Below, one piece after another: positions 19,026 to 27,298 of a stretch of 64,000 nt of DNA. Within the stretch, counting starts at the first letter, position 1, and every line of letters begins with the position of its first letter. Below the pieces are notes generated by a model. The model did no database searches. It was not told where the DNA came from and saw only the letters and a list, made by a program, of their open reading frames with translations. This DNA comes from Burkholderiaceae bacterium (GTDB taxonomy: Bacteria > Pseudomonadota > Gammaproteobacteria > Burkholderiales > Burkholderiaceae_C). Location of the stretch: contig JACKLO010000008.1 in NCBI GenBank assembly GCA_024235915.1, positions 496,001 to 560,000 on the forward strand, in the 5' to 3' direction. A program made the position numbers and the translations under genes.

Positions 19026-21293
19026 TCAGCTTCGTTCGGAGGTGCGCATCAGCCGCAGCCCGTTGAAGACCACCAGCAGGCTGGCCCCCATGTCGGCGAA
19101 GACGGCCATCCACATGCTGGCGTTGTCGAACAGCGCCAGGAGGAGGAACACGGCCTTGATCCCGAGAGCGAGCACGATGTTCTGCCACAGCACTGCGTGC
19201 GTGCGTTGCGACAGGCGCACCGTCTCGGCGATGCGCCGCAGGTCGTCGTTCATCACCACCACGTCCGCGGCTTCCATCGCGATGTCGGTGCCGGCCGCGC
19301 CCATAGCAACGCCGATGTCGGCCTGCGCCAGTGCTGGTGCGTCGTTGATGCCGTCGCCGGTCATCGCCGTCGCACCGTACTGCTTCTGCATCGCCTGGAT
19401 CGCTGCGAGCTTGTCCTCGGGCAGCAGGTTGCCGCGGATGTCCGTCAGACCGGCCTCGCGGCCGATGGCCTCGGCAGTGGCCTGGTTGTCACCGGTCAGC
19501 ATCACCGGCGTGATGCCCATGGCCTTCAGCTCGCCGATGGCGGCGGCCGACGAGGGCTTGATCGTGTCGGCCACCGCAAAGAGTGCCAGCACCCCGGACG
19601 CAGTCGCCAGCAGGCTGACCGTGCGGCCCGCCGCTTCATGGCGATGAAGCACGGCCTCGATCTCGGCAGAGCACTGGCCGCGCTCCTCGATCAGGCGGTG
19701 GTTGCCCAGCACATAGCGTTGGCCGCCGATGTCGGCCTCGATGCCGCGGCCGGACAGCGCAGAGAAGTTGCGGGCCTCGACACTGTTCGGCTTGAGGCTG
19801 GCTGCGATAGCGCGCGACACCGGATGGTCCGAGTGTGCGGCCAGCGCGGCAGCGATGTGTTCGGCCTGTGCCCTGGGCAAGCTGCCGGTCAGCATCTCCC
19901 ACTCGACGAGGCGCGGCTTGCCCTCTGTGATGGTGCCGGTCTTGTCGAGCGCGACAGCTTTGATCAGGCGCGCCTGCTCCAGGTGAGCACCCCCCTTGAT
20001 CAGGATGCCCCGCTTGGCCGCCGACGCCAGGCCGCTGACGACGGTGACAGGCGTCGAGATCACGAGGGCGCACGGGCAGGCGATGACCAGCAGCACCAGC
20101 GCCTTGTAGACCGCAGCCAGTACCGTCCAGCCGAACAGCCAGGGACCGGCGATGGCGACGGCCAGCGCCAGCACGAACACGGCCGGCGTGTAGACGGCCG
20201 CGAAGCGGTCAACGAAGCGCTGCGTGGGTGCACGGCTGCCCTGGGCCTGCTCGACGGCGTGGATGATGCGGGCCAGCGTCGATTGCGACGCTGCGGCGGT
20301 GACGCGGCACTCGATCGTGCCGGTCTGGTTGATGGTGCCGGCGAAGACCGCATCGCCGGGCCCCTTGTCCACCGGCAGGCTCTCGCCAGTGACGGGCGCC
20401 TGGTCCAGGCTGGTGCTGCCTTCGGTGACGACGGCGTCCATCGCGACTCGCTCGCCGGGTCTGACTCGTACCGTGGCGCCGATAGGCACGTCACCGACGG
20501 GCACCATTTTCCAGGTGCCGTCAGGCTGCCGCAGGTCGGCGGTGTCGGGTGAGAGCGCCAGCAGTCCGCTGATGGCATTGCGCGCGCGGTCCACGGAACG
20601 GGCTTCGATCAGCTCGGCGATGGCGTAAAGCGCCATGACCATGGCTGCCTCGGGCCATTGCCCGATGACGAAGGCTCCCGCGACGGCCACCGACATCAGC
20701 GCGTTGATGTTCAGGCGGCCGTGCCGCAGGGCGGTCAGACCCTTGCTGAAGGTGCTGAATCCGGCCAGTGCGATGGCTGCGCCAGCGACCGCCAGGCCCA
20801 CCCACTTCGACCAGGGTGCGTCCGGGACCAGGAAGGACAGGCCCTCGGCTGCCGTGGCAAGGGCGAGTGCAGCGAGCAGGCGGGGCAAGCCCGAGCCGGT
20901 GGTGGCAGCGTGCTCGTGGTCGTGGTCCGATCCAACCCCGTCGCTGATCGACTCCGGAGCATCGGGCCACGCGTGAACCTCGAATCCGGTGTTCCGGATG
21001 GCCTCCACTGCTGCCAGTGCAGCCTGCGGCTCGCCGGCAATGCGCAGGCTTCGTTCGCCCAACTGGAAACGCAGCCCCAGGACACCAGGGACGCCCTCGA
21101 CAGCGCGACGGATCTCGGACTCCTCGCTGGCACAGTCCATCGCCGGGATTCGGAAGCGCTGGCCACCACCGGGCGGTGCGGGGACGGAAGCGACGGGCGC
21201 GTGTTCCGCGACGCCACAGCATGGGCCACACGCGGGCGCTGGCGCCGTGTCGGTCCGATTCGGTTGGATGTCGTGAGGGAGATCGTGAGCCAT
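19026..21293 (-). CDS. cadA: Cd/Zn/Pb-translocating P1B-type ATPase
   Basis: This 755-residue inner-membrane ATPase exports Zn(II), Cd(II) or Pb(II) from the cytosol. An N-terminal CGPCCG motif precedes an HMA-like domain with MDCASEE (about residue 52) and a His-rich linker (SDHDHEHAATT). The transmembrane CPC motif is in VIACPCALVIS, the phosphorylation site is DKTGT, and GDGINDAP is present, as is a C-terminal helix MWMAVFADMGASLLVVFN typical of the Zn/Cd class. It is divergent from cadR. The operator-promoter sits directly before the ATG, so the transcript may be leaderless. Confidence 0.94.
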   Translation of the reverse strand: MAHDLPHDIQPNRTDTAPAPACGPCCGVAEHAPVASVPAPPGGGQRFRIPAMDCASEESEIRRAVEGVPGVLGLRFQLGERSLRIAGEPQAALAAVEAIRNTGFEVHAWPDAPESISDGVGSDHDHEHAATTGSGLPRLLAALALATAAEGLSFLVPDAPWSKWVGLAVAGAAIALAGFSTFSKGLTALRHGRLNINALMSVAVAGAFVIGQWPEAAMVMALYAIAELIEARSVDRARNAISGLLALSPDTADLRQPDGTWKMVPVGDVPIGATVRVRPGERVAMDAVVTEGSTSLDQAPVTGESLPVDKGPGDAVFAGTINQTGTIECRVTAAASQSTLARIIHAVEQAQGSRAPTQRFVDRFAAVYTPAVFVLALAVAIAGPWLFGWTVLAAVYKALVLLVIACPCALVISTPVTVVSGLASAAKRGILIKGGAHLEQARLIKAVALDKTGTITEGKPRLVEWEMLTGSLPRAQAEHIAAALAAHSDHPVSRAIAASLKPNSVEARNFSALSGRGIEADIGGQRYVLGNHRLIEERGQCSAEIEAVLHRHEAAGRTVSLLATASGVLALFAVADTIKPSSAAAIGELKAMGITPVMLTGDNQATAEAIGREAGLTDIRGNLLPEDKLAAIQAMQKQYGATAMTGDGINDAPALAQADIGVAMGAAGTDIAMEAADVVVMNDDLRRIAETVRLSQRTHAVLWQNIVLALGIKAVFLLLALFDNASMWMAVFADMGASLLVVFNGLRLMRTSERS

Positions 21294-21299
21294 GTCGCC

Positions 21300-21330
21300 A
21301 TTGAAAACCCTGAAGTGGGTATAGAGTCAA
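21300..21330 (-). promoter_or_regulatory. MerR-type cadA promoter/operator
   Basis: On the minus strand TTGACT (21330-21325) is followed by a 19-bp spacer containing ctataccc...agggtt and then TTCAAT (21305-21300). Long spacers of this kind with an internal dyad are the mark of MerR-family controlled promoters, and the layout resembles published PbrR and CadR sites. The -10 element ends seven bases before the cadA ATG. Confidence 0.8.
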
Positions 21331-21370
21331 GGGGCGTCGTGAACTTTCACTGGCACAAGGGAAATCGCAC

Positions 21371-21811
21371 ATGCGCATCGGCGAACTGGCCCAGACCAGC
21401 GGAACGCCCATCGAGACGATCCGCTTCTACGAACGCGAGGGCCTGCTGCCGGCCGCCGCGCGCACGGAGGGCAACTACCGCATCTACACCCCGCAGCATG
21501 CGGACCGGCTTGGCTTCATCCGGCAATGCCGCAGCCTGGACATGACGCTCGACGAGGTGCGGGTGCTGCTACGTTTCAAGGACCAACCCTTGGCCGATTG
21601 CGGCGAGGTGAACAGCCTGCTCGACGAACACATCGGTCATGTGGCCGAGCGGATCAAGGCCCTGCGTGCCCTGGAGAAGGAACTGAGGACGCTTCGAGCG
21701 GCCTGCACAGTGCCGCATGCCGCCGCCGACTGCGGCATCTTGCAGGGCATCGATCACGCTGGGGCGAAACCTGCGGCGGCTTCCAAGCGCCATGTGCGTG
21801 GCGCGCACTGA
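21371..21811 (+). CDS. cadR: MerR-family Cd/Pb/Zn-responsive regulator
   Basis: This 146-residue regulator has the MerR helix-turn-helix (MRIGELAQTSGTPIETIRFY), a dimerisation helix, and cysteines at 77 (LADCGEV), 112 (RAACTVPH) and 121 (DCGIL), the pattern of CadR/PbrR proteins. It would activate cadA by untwisting the long-spacer promoter at 21300-21330 when metal binds. It is divergently arranged, with 77 bp between the ATGs. It likely also controls itself from the same region. Confidence 0.9.
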   Translation: MRIGELAQTSGTPIETIRFYEREGLLPAAARTEGNYRIYTPQHADRLGFIRQCRSLDMTLDEVRVLLRFKDQPLADCGEVNSLLDEHIGHVAERIKALRALEKELRTLRAACTVPHAAADCGILQGIDHAGAKPAAASKRHVRGAH

Positions 21812-21937
21812 GCGCTGTCTTGGATCGGTGAGCGGCAGGTTTTTGGGTGCTGGCGTAGCCGACTTCTTGTGGCCGGTGCCGGGTATTCGTCAATGACCGG
21901 TGTACGGCCAGTGCCACCTGTCACGGCACCTGGGAAC

Positions 21938-23905
21938 TCAGACCACGCGACCCTTTCCGTTTGCCAGTCCACGAGCCATCGCTGGAAAGAGCAAGGACAG
22001 GATGGCATCGAATCGGGCCGGCCGCAGATACTCGTGTGTCCCCGCCTCGATCTGCCGAACGACCTCCGCCCGCCACTCGCGGAACCGTCGAACCTGCTCG
22101 GGCCTGAAGTGCCGCTCGACATCGAAGGACTTGGCGGCAATCAGGTAGAGCGACAGCCACTGCGTGCTGTTGTCGCTGCGGGTGTTCATGATCGCGTTCA
22201 CCACCTGGATCGCACTTGACACGGCGTAGCCGACCCCGGTGTTCAACTGGATCGACAGGATGCGAGGCACGATCGTGCGGGCGAGCACGTGCTCGGCACC
22301 GCCTTCGAACCCGTGGGCTTCCAGGGCCTCGGCCGCCAGGGCGACCTCCGCCCATTCCTCGCTGTCCTCGTCCAGGTGTTCGAGGTATCGCGGTCCTTCA
22401 GTCTTGCGAAGTCGCTCGATCCTGATGTTGGCGTCGCAGAACGCCCTGAGTGCCAGAAGGTACCTCTCCGCCCATTGTGAAGGGGGTGTTTCGAGCAGCC
22501 GCTCACGCCGGTCTGCCCGGATGTAGGCCTGGTAGGCCAGTACCTCGGCATGTTCACGGAGCTTGTAGCGCAGCATGGCGCGGCGGGTTCTCAGCGCAGG
22601 GTGGTGCAGCCACTGCTTCCCCTCCGTTCCATCCACGACCAGCTGCCGCAGACCGTCGAGCGTCAGGCGTCCGCCCATCGAACCGAGGTCGATCTCGAGC
22701 GTCGGCAGATCGAGATGCCGGACCTTCTGCAGCTTCTCCTCATCCACTTTGTGCGTGACCGCCACTTCGATCAGCACCGTCTCCGACCAGTGCGCCGGGA
22801 ACTCATCGTGCTGCTCGTCCTCTTCCTCGTCGTCTCCCCGTTGAACCCGGGTGGCGATGCCGCCGTGGATGCGTGGTCGAGGCTCCGCCACATGCCCGAC
22901 AACATCCGGCACGATGCGGCCTAGGCGCCTCTCCAGTTCCACGGCCTCGAACCTCAGCTCGGCCGGCGCGCTCCACCAGTGGATCTCGACGCGATGGTCC
23001 TCCCAGCCGCCGCCGTACCCATCGGGGGCGTCACGATGCACGGCGGCATGCAGGCCCGGTGCTCGGATGCGCCTCGCGTCTTCGAGGATCGATTTGACGG
23101 TTCGGTGCAGCAATGTCTCGCGACGCATCGTCGCGGTCGCGTCCGGGTACATGCCCGGCGGCAGTTGCGCTTGGAACCGCGCCTCGTCCTCGTCGGTCCA
23201 GGCATCGAGCGACTGGCACGCCTCGTCCGCGGCCCGGACCCGCGCCTGCGACGTCAACTCGCGATCACGCCAGTGGGAGCACCAACTCGCGGGAGGCAGC
23301 AGCCGAAGTCGCGCTCGCAGCTCGTCCACGTCCATCTCTGCCAGCGCCGGGTCCGACAGGTTGATCGTGATGACCGCGCGGCCTGCCCCGCCTTCGACGC
23401 GCTCGCCGGTCAGGTCCACCAGGATGGTCCTTCCATCGTCCAGCATCAGTTCCGCCGCGGCCGGATCGACCATCCGCACCTCACCGATCCGAACACGCTG
23501 CGCCGGCTCCTCCACCCATGCCTCGTAGCCCTCACCGCTGAAACCCTTCGAGACGGCAGTCACCCGCCGTCGCGGCAGGTCGATGTAGCCCAGCGACGCC
23601 AGGTGGTGCGAGGCAGCAAGACGCGCCGCGACAACGACGCACGCAGTTCGCGGCGTGCCGGCCACGTGGCGGAAATGCGCCGTCGGTCGAACGCGCCGCG
23701 GCTCACCCGCCAGGACCGTCCACAACTTGCTGCCACAGCCGGGACATACGGCACTCGCAGCCTGCGAGACGATGTCCGGGTCATGGATGTACCGGGGAGC
23801 ACCTGTCGCCGCGTCGCTGGCCCACTTGAGCGGCACGGGTCCCGGGGTCGCCGGGATCGGGCGATCTGAGTTCCCGGCCCGGACGGTCCACTCTGCCTTC
23901 GCCAC
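21938..23905 (-). CDS. CoiA-like nuclease-related protein of the mobile backbone
   Basis: This 655-residue protein starts at GTG 23905, eight bases after the preceding stop and with GAGG upstream. The N-terminal part has a zinc-binding-like VCPGCGSKLW and FRHVAGTPRTACVV. The middle is acidic. The segment GRIVPDVVGHV ... TVLIEVAVTHKVDEEKLQKV ... LPTLEIDLGSMGG is like the nuclease-like core of CoiA-family and related PD-(D/E)XK proteins (PDV, IEVxxTH, EIDL). Such genes are common on integrative elements. A DNA-processing role during transfer is inferred; no experiment-based function is known to me for this subgroup. Confidence 0.62.
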   Translation of the reverse strand: MAKAEWTVRAGNSDRPIPATPGPVPLKWASDAATGAPRYIHDPDIVSQAASAVCPGCGSKLWTVLAGEPRRVRPTAHFRHVAGTPRTACVVVAARLAASHHLASLGYIDLPRRRVTAVSKGFSGEGYEAWVEEPAQRVRIGEVRMVDPAAAELMLDDGRTILVDLTGERVEGGAGRAVITINLSDPALAEMDVDELRARLRLLPPASWCSHWRDRELTSQARVRAADEACQSLDAWTDEDEARFQAQLPPGMYPDATATMRRETLLHRTVKSILEDARRIRAPGLHAAVHRDAPDGYGGGWEDHRVEIHWWSAPAELRFEAVELERRLGRIVPDVVGHVAEPRPRIHGGIATRVQRGDDEEEDEQHDEFPAHWSETVLIEVAVTHKVDEEKLQKVRHLDLPTLEIDLGSMGGRLTLDGLRQLVVDGTEGKQWLHHPALRTRRAMLRYKLREHAEVLAYQAYIRADRRERLLETPPSQWAERYLLALRAFCDANIRIERLRKTEGPRYLEHLDEDSEEWAEVALAAEALEAHGFEGGAEHVLARTIVPRILSIQLNTGVGYAVSSAIQVVNAIMNTRSDNSTQWLSLYLIAAKSFDVERHFRPEQVRRFREWRAEVVRQIEAGTHEYLRPARFDAILSLLFPAMARGLANGKGRVV

Positions 23906-23913
23906 CGCGCGCC

Positions 23914-24159
23914 TCAGCGAGGATGCAGGTCGCCGGTCACCTGCGAATCGGCGACCATGACGGGGATCGGCCCGACACAGCCCGCGTTCAGCAGGCGTTC
24001 CCACTCGGCCAGGGTCAGATCGAGCTCGCGGCCACCCAGGCGCACGCGGAACACCAGCGATCGCCGCTCGACGTGGTGAACGCCAGCAGGAATGCGCAGC
24101 GACACCCCCGCTGCCGTGGTGGCTTCGCAGTCATTGAAGGCATAGCGCTCGACGGTCAT
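23914..24159 (-). CDS. small unknown protein upstream of the CoiA-like gene
   Basis: This 81-residue protein (MTVERYAFNDCEATTAAGVS... VADSQVTGDLHPR) has no signal peptide or membrane helix and a beta-rich middle (HHVERRSLVFRVRLGGREL). Its stop lies eight bases from the start of the CoiA-like gene, so the two are probably one transcript. The ribosome-binding site is weak. I do not recognise the family. Confidence 0.5.
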   Translation of the reverse strand: MTVERYAFNDCEATTAAGVSLRIPAGVHHVERRSLVFRVRLGGRELDLTLAEWERLLNAGCVGPIPVMVADSQVTGDLHPR

Positions 24160-24459
24160 GGACTGTGCGGCTTCGGTTTGCTGGAGATCTTGATCCGCCC
24201 ACTATACGAACCGTCAGCCGGCCCGCACGCCCTGCAACCGGGCAGCGCTGCATTCCAGGCCAGCGACGTGGAGGACTCGGAACCGATTGACCGCCCAAGC
24301 GTCGGCCGAGAAGGTCGCTTGGGCGGGCGTTGCCGCGATGACACCTCGGGTCTGTTGCCGTCCGAGGGACCCCGTCCGATACTGACCCGGCTTCCTGCGG
24401 ACATCGCGTCTGCTCAGCCTTCATCGGTGGCTCCGGTCGCCCTGAAGTCCGGCCCAGCT

Positions 24460-24482
24460 GGCGTCGCAGTCGTTACCTGCCT
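24460..24482 (+). repeat. 23-bp direct repeat, copy 1
   Basis: The sequence, containing gcagtcgttacctgcc, is identical to 27696-27718. Both copies lie in long non-coding leaders upstream of plus-strand backbone genes. A shared regulator site or core promoter is a reasonable inference. Confidence 0.7.
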
Positions 24483-24800
24483 TGTGTCCCGTCCGGCACC
24501 TCCGCGTGCCGGGCCGATTCAGATCCATCCGGATCCGAAACCAGGAGCCGGCCATGACCCTGTGTCGTGGCCCCTCCTCGCATGCGCCGACCACGACCTC
24601 TGCGTCGTGACGCGCCCTGCGCTCACCAGCCAGGCCTGATCTCGATCAGAAGCCTGGCCTGACGCACGCATCTGCCCTGGCCCCGTCCTCTCGGACGCGG
24701 ACCTTTGCAGTTCGCGCACGCACCTGTGCGCGACGAAGCGCCTTGCCTTCCCGGCAGGGCATCCCAGACGGGGAACCCCAGTTCCCCGCCAGGGATGGGC

Positions 24801-24826
24801 GTTCCCCTTCACACCTGAAGGAGAAC
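24801..24826 (+). promoter_or_regulatory. leader hairpin enclosing the ribosome-binding site
   Basis: gttccccttc (24801-24810) and gaaggagaac (24817-24826) pair with one mismatch around the loop acacct. The second arm contains the AGGAG of the gene starting at 24831, so folding would block initiation. Confidence 0.5.
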
Positions 24827-24830
24827 CCCC

Positions 24831-25034
24831 ATGAGTCCCGTTCCCTGGAACCGCGCTGTCGCGCCGGTGTGTGCACTGCTGGGTGGTACCGGGCTTGCCC
24901 GTGTGGCCGCCCGGCGGCCGGTCACCCTTCCGGCGCTGCTCCGGCCCCGGCCCTGCACGCCCCATGCGTCCATCCGCATGGTGTGCGAGGCCGCGGACCC
25001 GCTGGCGTCCGAGCGCTGCTCGACGGTGTGCTGA
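24831..25034 (+). CDS. small unknown backbone protein
   Basis: This 67-residue open frame begins at ATG 24831 with AGGAG upstream in the hairpin described separately. The product (MSPVPWNRAVAPVCALLGG...) is Ala/Pro/Arg-rich with a weakly hydrophobic start and no clear domain. Its stop is two bases before the next ATG, suggesting coupled translation. The good ribosome-binding site and the tandem context support it; composition alone would not. Confidence 0.45.
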   Translation: MSPVPWNRAVAPVCALLGGTGLARVAARRPVTLPALLRPRPCTPHASIRMVCEAADPLASERCSTVC

Positions 25035-25036
25035 CC

Positions 25037-25249
25037 ATGACGGTCGACACCTACCGCAGGCGCATCGCCTCGACGGCCATCGTGCTGGCCCGGGAGGATC
25101 CCCTCCTGGTCAAGGAAGTCATCGCCCGGCTCCGCGCCTCGGGCGAGATCGCGGCCGACGACCTGGTCTACCTGGACCGGATCGCCGACCGCTGGATCGG
25201 CATTGCCGAGGGCCTGCGCCGAGGCGCCGCTCGCGTGCTCACGACCTGA
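25037..25249 (+). CDS. small unknown helical protein
   Basis: This 70-residue protein (MTVDTYRRRIASTAIVLARE...) is charged and probably all-helical, with LLVKEVIARLRASGEIAAD and LVYLDRIADRWIGIAEGLRRG. It has no cysteines, signal or membrane helix. It starts two bases after the previous stop. Codon use and amino-acid pattern look genuinely coding. I do not recognise the family; it is probably an accessory gene of the integrative element. Confidence 0.6.
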   Translation: MTVDTYRRRIASTAIVLAREDPLLVKEVIARLRASGEIAADDLVYLDRIADRWIGIAEGLRRGAARVLTT

Positions 25250-25446
25250 AGGTCGCGGGCATCGAGTTGCCCGTCGCGTCAACGCAATCGGCTCGAGCTC
25301 GTGCCGATCGAGTCCTCGGGTCTCGGGGATGGTGAACCGGTTGCCAGCGATGGCATCGGGACGCCATCACCCGACACCCCGTTTCCTGCGGCTTTCGGCC
25401 GTCCTCGCCATCCACCCTCCGGGAGTCACCGTCTCCCGTCGGGGTC

Positions 25447-25475
25447 GGGGTTCCCTCGCCTTCTTGGAGAACCCC
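25447..25475 (+). promoter_or_regulatory. leader hairpin next to ribosome-binding site
   Basis: ggggttc (25447-25453) pairs perfectly with gaacccc (25469-25475). The ribosome-binding site GGAG (25466-25469) sits at the edge of the stem, directly before the ATG at 25476. It is similar in design to the 24801-24826 leader. Confidence 0.45.
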
Positions 25476-26162
25476 ATGAGTCATGCTTTCCCAGACAGAT
25501 CCTTCCAGAGCCCGTCACCGCGCCGCAGCACCATCGACATCGAGGAGCAGCGCGCCTGGGTCGGCTTCTACAAACGCGTCGGCCGTGACGTCGCCCTCGC
25601 CGCCGAGGTGATGGCGCAGCTCGACGGCGACGCCGAGATGAAGCGTCGCCACCTGGCGCTGTACCTGTCCTGCAAGCAGTCGCTGCGCGTCCACAAGGCG
25701 CGCCAGGCCCGCGACAAGCGCATCGGGCAGTGGCTGCGCCTGCTGGTCCAGTGGACGCTGCAGCGACCCGCAGCCTTCGTCGGCGGCGTCACGCAGAAGG
25801 CGTACCACTGCACTGCGGACGTCCTGGACGAGGCCATTGCCGCTGCACCGCCGGCCTCGCCAGCGACATCGAAGCGGGGCGCGCGCCCAGCCGCGGCCCG
25901 TGACGCCGACGGCAGGCCCGAACCGGCCGCCGCGCAGGTTCGTCAGCTGCTGGGCGATGCCGAGTTCGCCGACGCGCACGCCCGCTTCCAGCACCAGGCC
26001 GGCATGTCCCCGGCGTCGCCGGTCAGTGGCTCCGAAGGCGGCTCCGAGCGTGCCCCGGAACCTCCGTCGACGGCCCCGCACCCGCCGTCCAGATCAGCCG
26101 GCGCTGATCCGAAGACCGAGCCCCGGCGCAGCCCCATCGGCTGCACCGGGTTCGATCGCTGA
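25476..26162 (+). CDS. unknown backbone protein with disordered C terminus
   Basis: This 228-residue protein has an N-terminal helical, basic region (residues 15-115; EEQRAWVGFYKRVGRDVALA, LALYLSCKQSLRVHKARQAR) that looks folded. The C-terminal 100 residues are rich in Ala, Pro and Ser and are probably disordered. There is no signal or membrane helix. The start is ATG 25476 with GGAG seven bases upstream. It lies in a run of small plus-strand genes typical of integrative elements. No function can be assigned. Confidence 0.6.
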   Translation: MSHAFPDRSFQSPSPRRSTIDIEEQRAWVGFYKRVGRDVALAAEVMAQLDGDAEMKRRHLALYLSCKQSLRVHKARQARDKRIGQWLRLLVQWTLQRPAAFVGGVTQKAYHCTADVLDEAIAAAPPASPATSKRGARPAAARDADGRPEPAAAQVRQLLGDAEFADAHARFQHQAGMSPASPVSGSEGGSERAPEPPSTAPHPPSRSAGADPKTEPRRSPIGCTGFDR

Positions 26163-26279
26163 CGTGCCTCGGCCATGGACTGACGTCCAGCGGCCTGGCG
26201 CGACCGGCACCCCATCCAACCGCCCGCGGGCCCCGCCCGCCAGGGCCGGTGTCCGCTCTCCCAACTTCGAGAGTTCCCC

Positions 26280-26864
26280 ATGCGAGACATCACCCTGAAT
26301 CCCGAGCAACGCCTGTATGTGATCGCCACCGAAGGTGGCGTGACCTGCTTCGGCTTCGACAACGCCCGCGACCATGCCCAGCCGATCGCGCAGCGCCTCG
26401 ATCGTCCCGACCTGATGCCGACCGCCGACGACGCGGCCAGCCTCACCGGCTACGAGAAGTACCTCGCTGCCGTGCGTGCCTGGGGCGAATCCGCCCAGGG
26501 CCACGGCACCTACTTCGACCCCGGCACGGACCCTCGCCTGGCAAGGGTGCTGGAGACCTGCCGCCGGGACGGCCGAAAGGTGCGGCTGGTGCTGGGGGAC
26601 ACCGGCACCGGAGCGAGTTGGCTCGACGAGTTCGACGTGGTCGGCACGGTCGGCCGCTCGACCGGCCTGCTGAAGGTGCCGCTGCTCGTCGAGCCGGACG
26701 AGGCGTCCGGCACGGCGGCCATCCTCTGTGCGCATGTGCTGGCACTGATGGACTGGGACACCGGCCTGCCCCTGTACCGCCACCCGCGCTGGCAGCCACC
26801 GGAACTGCGCATCCGAGCCAGTGATGACGATGCCCGTCCATGGGCCGTGGTGCTGCACGAGTAG
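26280..26864 (+). CDS. unknown backbone protein (194 aa)
   Basis: This 194-residue protein appears globular. Distinct segments include QRLYVIATEGGVTCFGFDNA, HGTYFDPGTDPRLARVLETC and VRLVLGDTGTGASWLDEFDV, then VGRSTGLLKVPLLVE and a C-terminal DTGLPLYRHPRWQPPEL. It is not secreted. A five-base stem (26256-26260 with 26269-26273) includes its GAGAG ribosome-binding site. I recognise it as a type of protein found on integrative elements, but no activity is known to me. Confidence 0.65.
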   Translation: MRDITLNPEQRLYVIATEGGVTCFGFDNARDHAQPIAQRLDRPDLMPTADDAASLTGYEKYLAAVRAWGESAQGHGTYFDPGTDPRLARVLETCRRDGRKVRLVLGDTGTGASWLDEFDVVGTVGRSTGLLKVPLLVEPDEASGTAAILCAHVLALMDWDTGLPLYRHPRWQPPELRIRASDDDARPWAVVLHE

Positions 26865-26867
26865 CCC

Positions 26868-26954
26868 GTGGCGACCTTCGACGACATCGGCAAGGCCGGT
26901 GCGTACCTCGCGTTCATGCGCGGGGCAAGCGTCGAGCCGCGCGTGTTCCGCTGA
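26868..26954 (+). CDS. possible 28-residue peptide
   Basis: A GTG start four bases after the previous stop gives VATFDDIGKAGAYLAFMRGA and a short tail. The tight spacing and ordinary amino-acid content make it a candidate, but there is no clear ribosome-binding site of its own and it could be chance. Confidence 0.25.
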   Translation: MATFDDIGKAGAYLAFMRGASVEPRVFR

Positions 26955-27085
26955 ACCATCCGGTCGAACGTTCGAGGCCCTTCAGACGGCCCGATCCAGA
27001 TCCACGCTAGGCCGTCACCCAGCACGCCCCGGTCCAGCACCGGGGGCGTTCCTGTTTCCGAGACTGCGAACGGCGCGACGGGCGC

Positions 27086-27298
27086 TCAGCGACCGGTCAG
27101 GGACTGCACCTCACGCTCGATCAGCCAGTGCAGGAAGCGGGTGTCATCGGAGTGCCCCCAGTAGTGGGCCTTGCACCGACGGACATAGGCCTGCAGGTCC
27201 GCGACGCTGCGGACGGACCCCGGCTCGATGGCGGTGATGCGGGCCAGCCGCGCCCGTTCGGGTCGGGTCAGTCGAAGCTGGTTTTCGGTGCGCAGCAT
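27086..27298 (-). CDS. small unknown basic protein
   Basis: This 70-residue protein (MLRTENQLRLTRPERARLAR...) is basic and helical, with SVADLQAYVRRCKAHYWGHS and TRFLHWLIEREVQSLTGR. It is the only gene on the minus strand between two plus-strand groups. The pattern of aromatic and charged residues looks coding, and the upstream continuation of the same frame does not. No family was recognised. Confidence 0.5.
   Translation of the reverse strand: MLRTENQLRLTRPERARLARITAIEPGSVRSVADLQAYVRRCKAHYWGHSDDTRFLHWLIEREVQSLTGR

Larger units (their letters stand above)
24160..24830. other. long gene-free leader region with hairpins
   Basis: No gene is supported over 671 bp. The stretch holds a 23-bp sequence (24460-24482) repeated at 27696-27718, a strong imperfect hairpin at 24630-24657, a 7-bp perfect hairpin at 24770-24787 (ggggaac/gttcccc) and a 10-bp stem with one mismatch at 24801-24826 that contains the ribosome-binding site of the next gene. 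It probably carries the promoter and an RNA leader for the plus-strand genes that follow. Confidence 0.55.
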
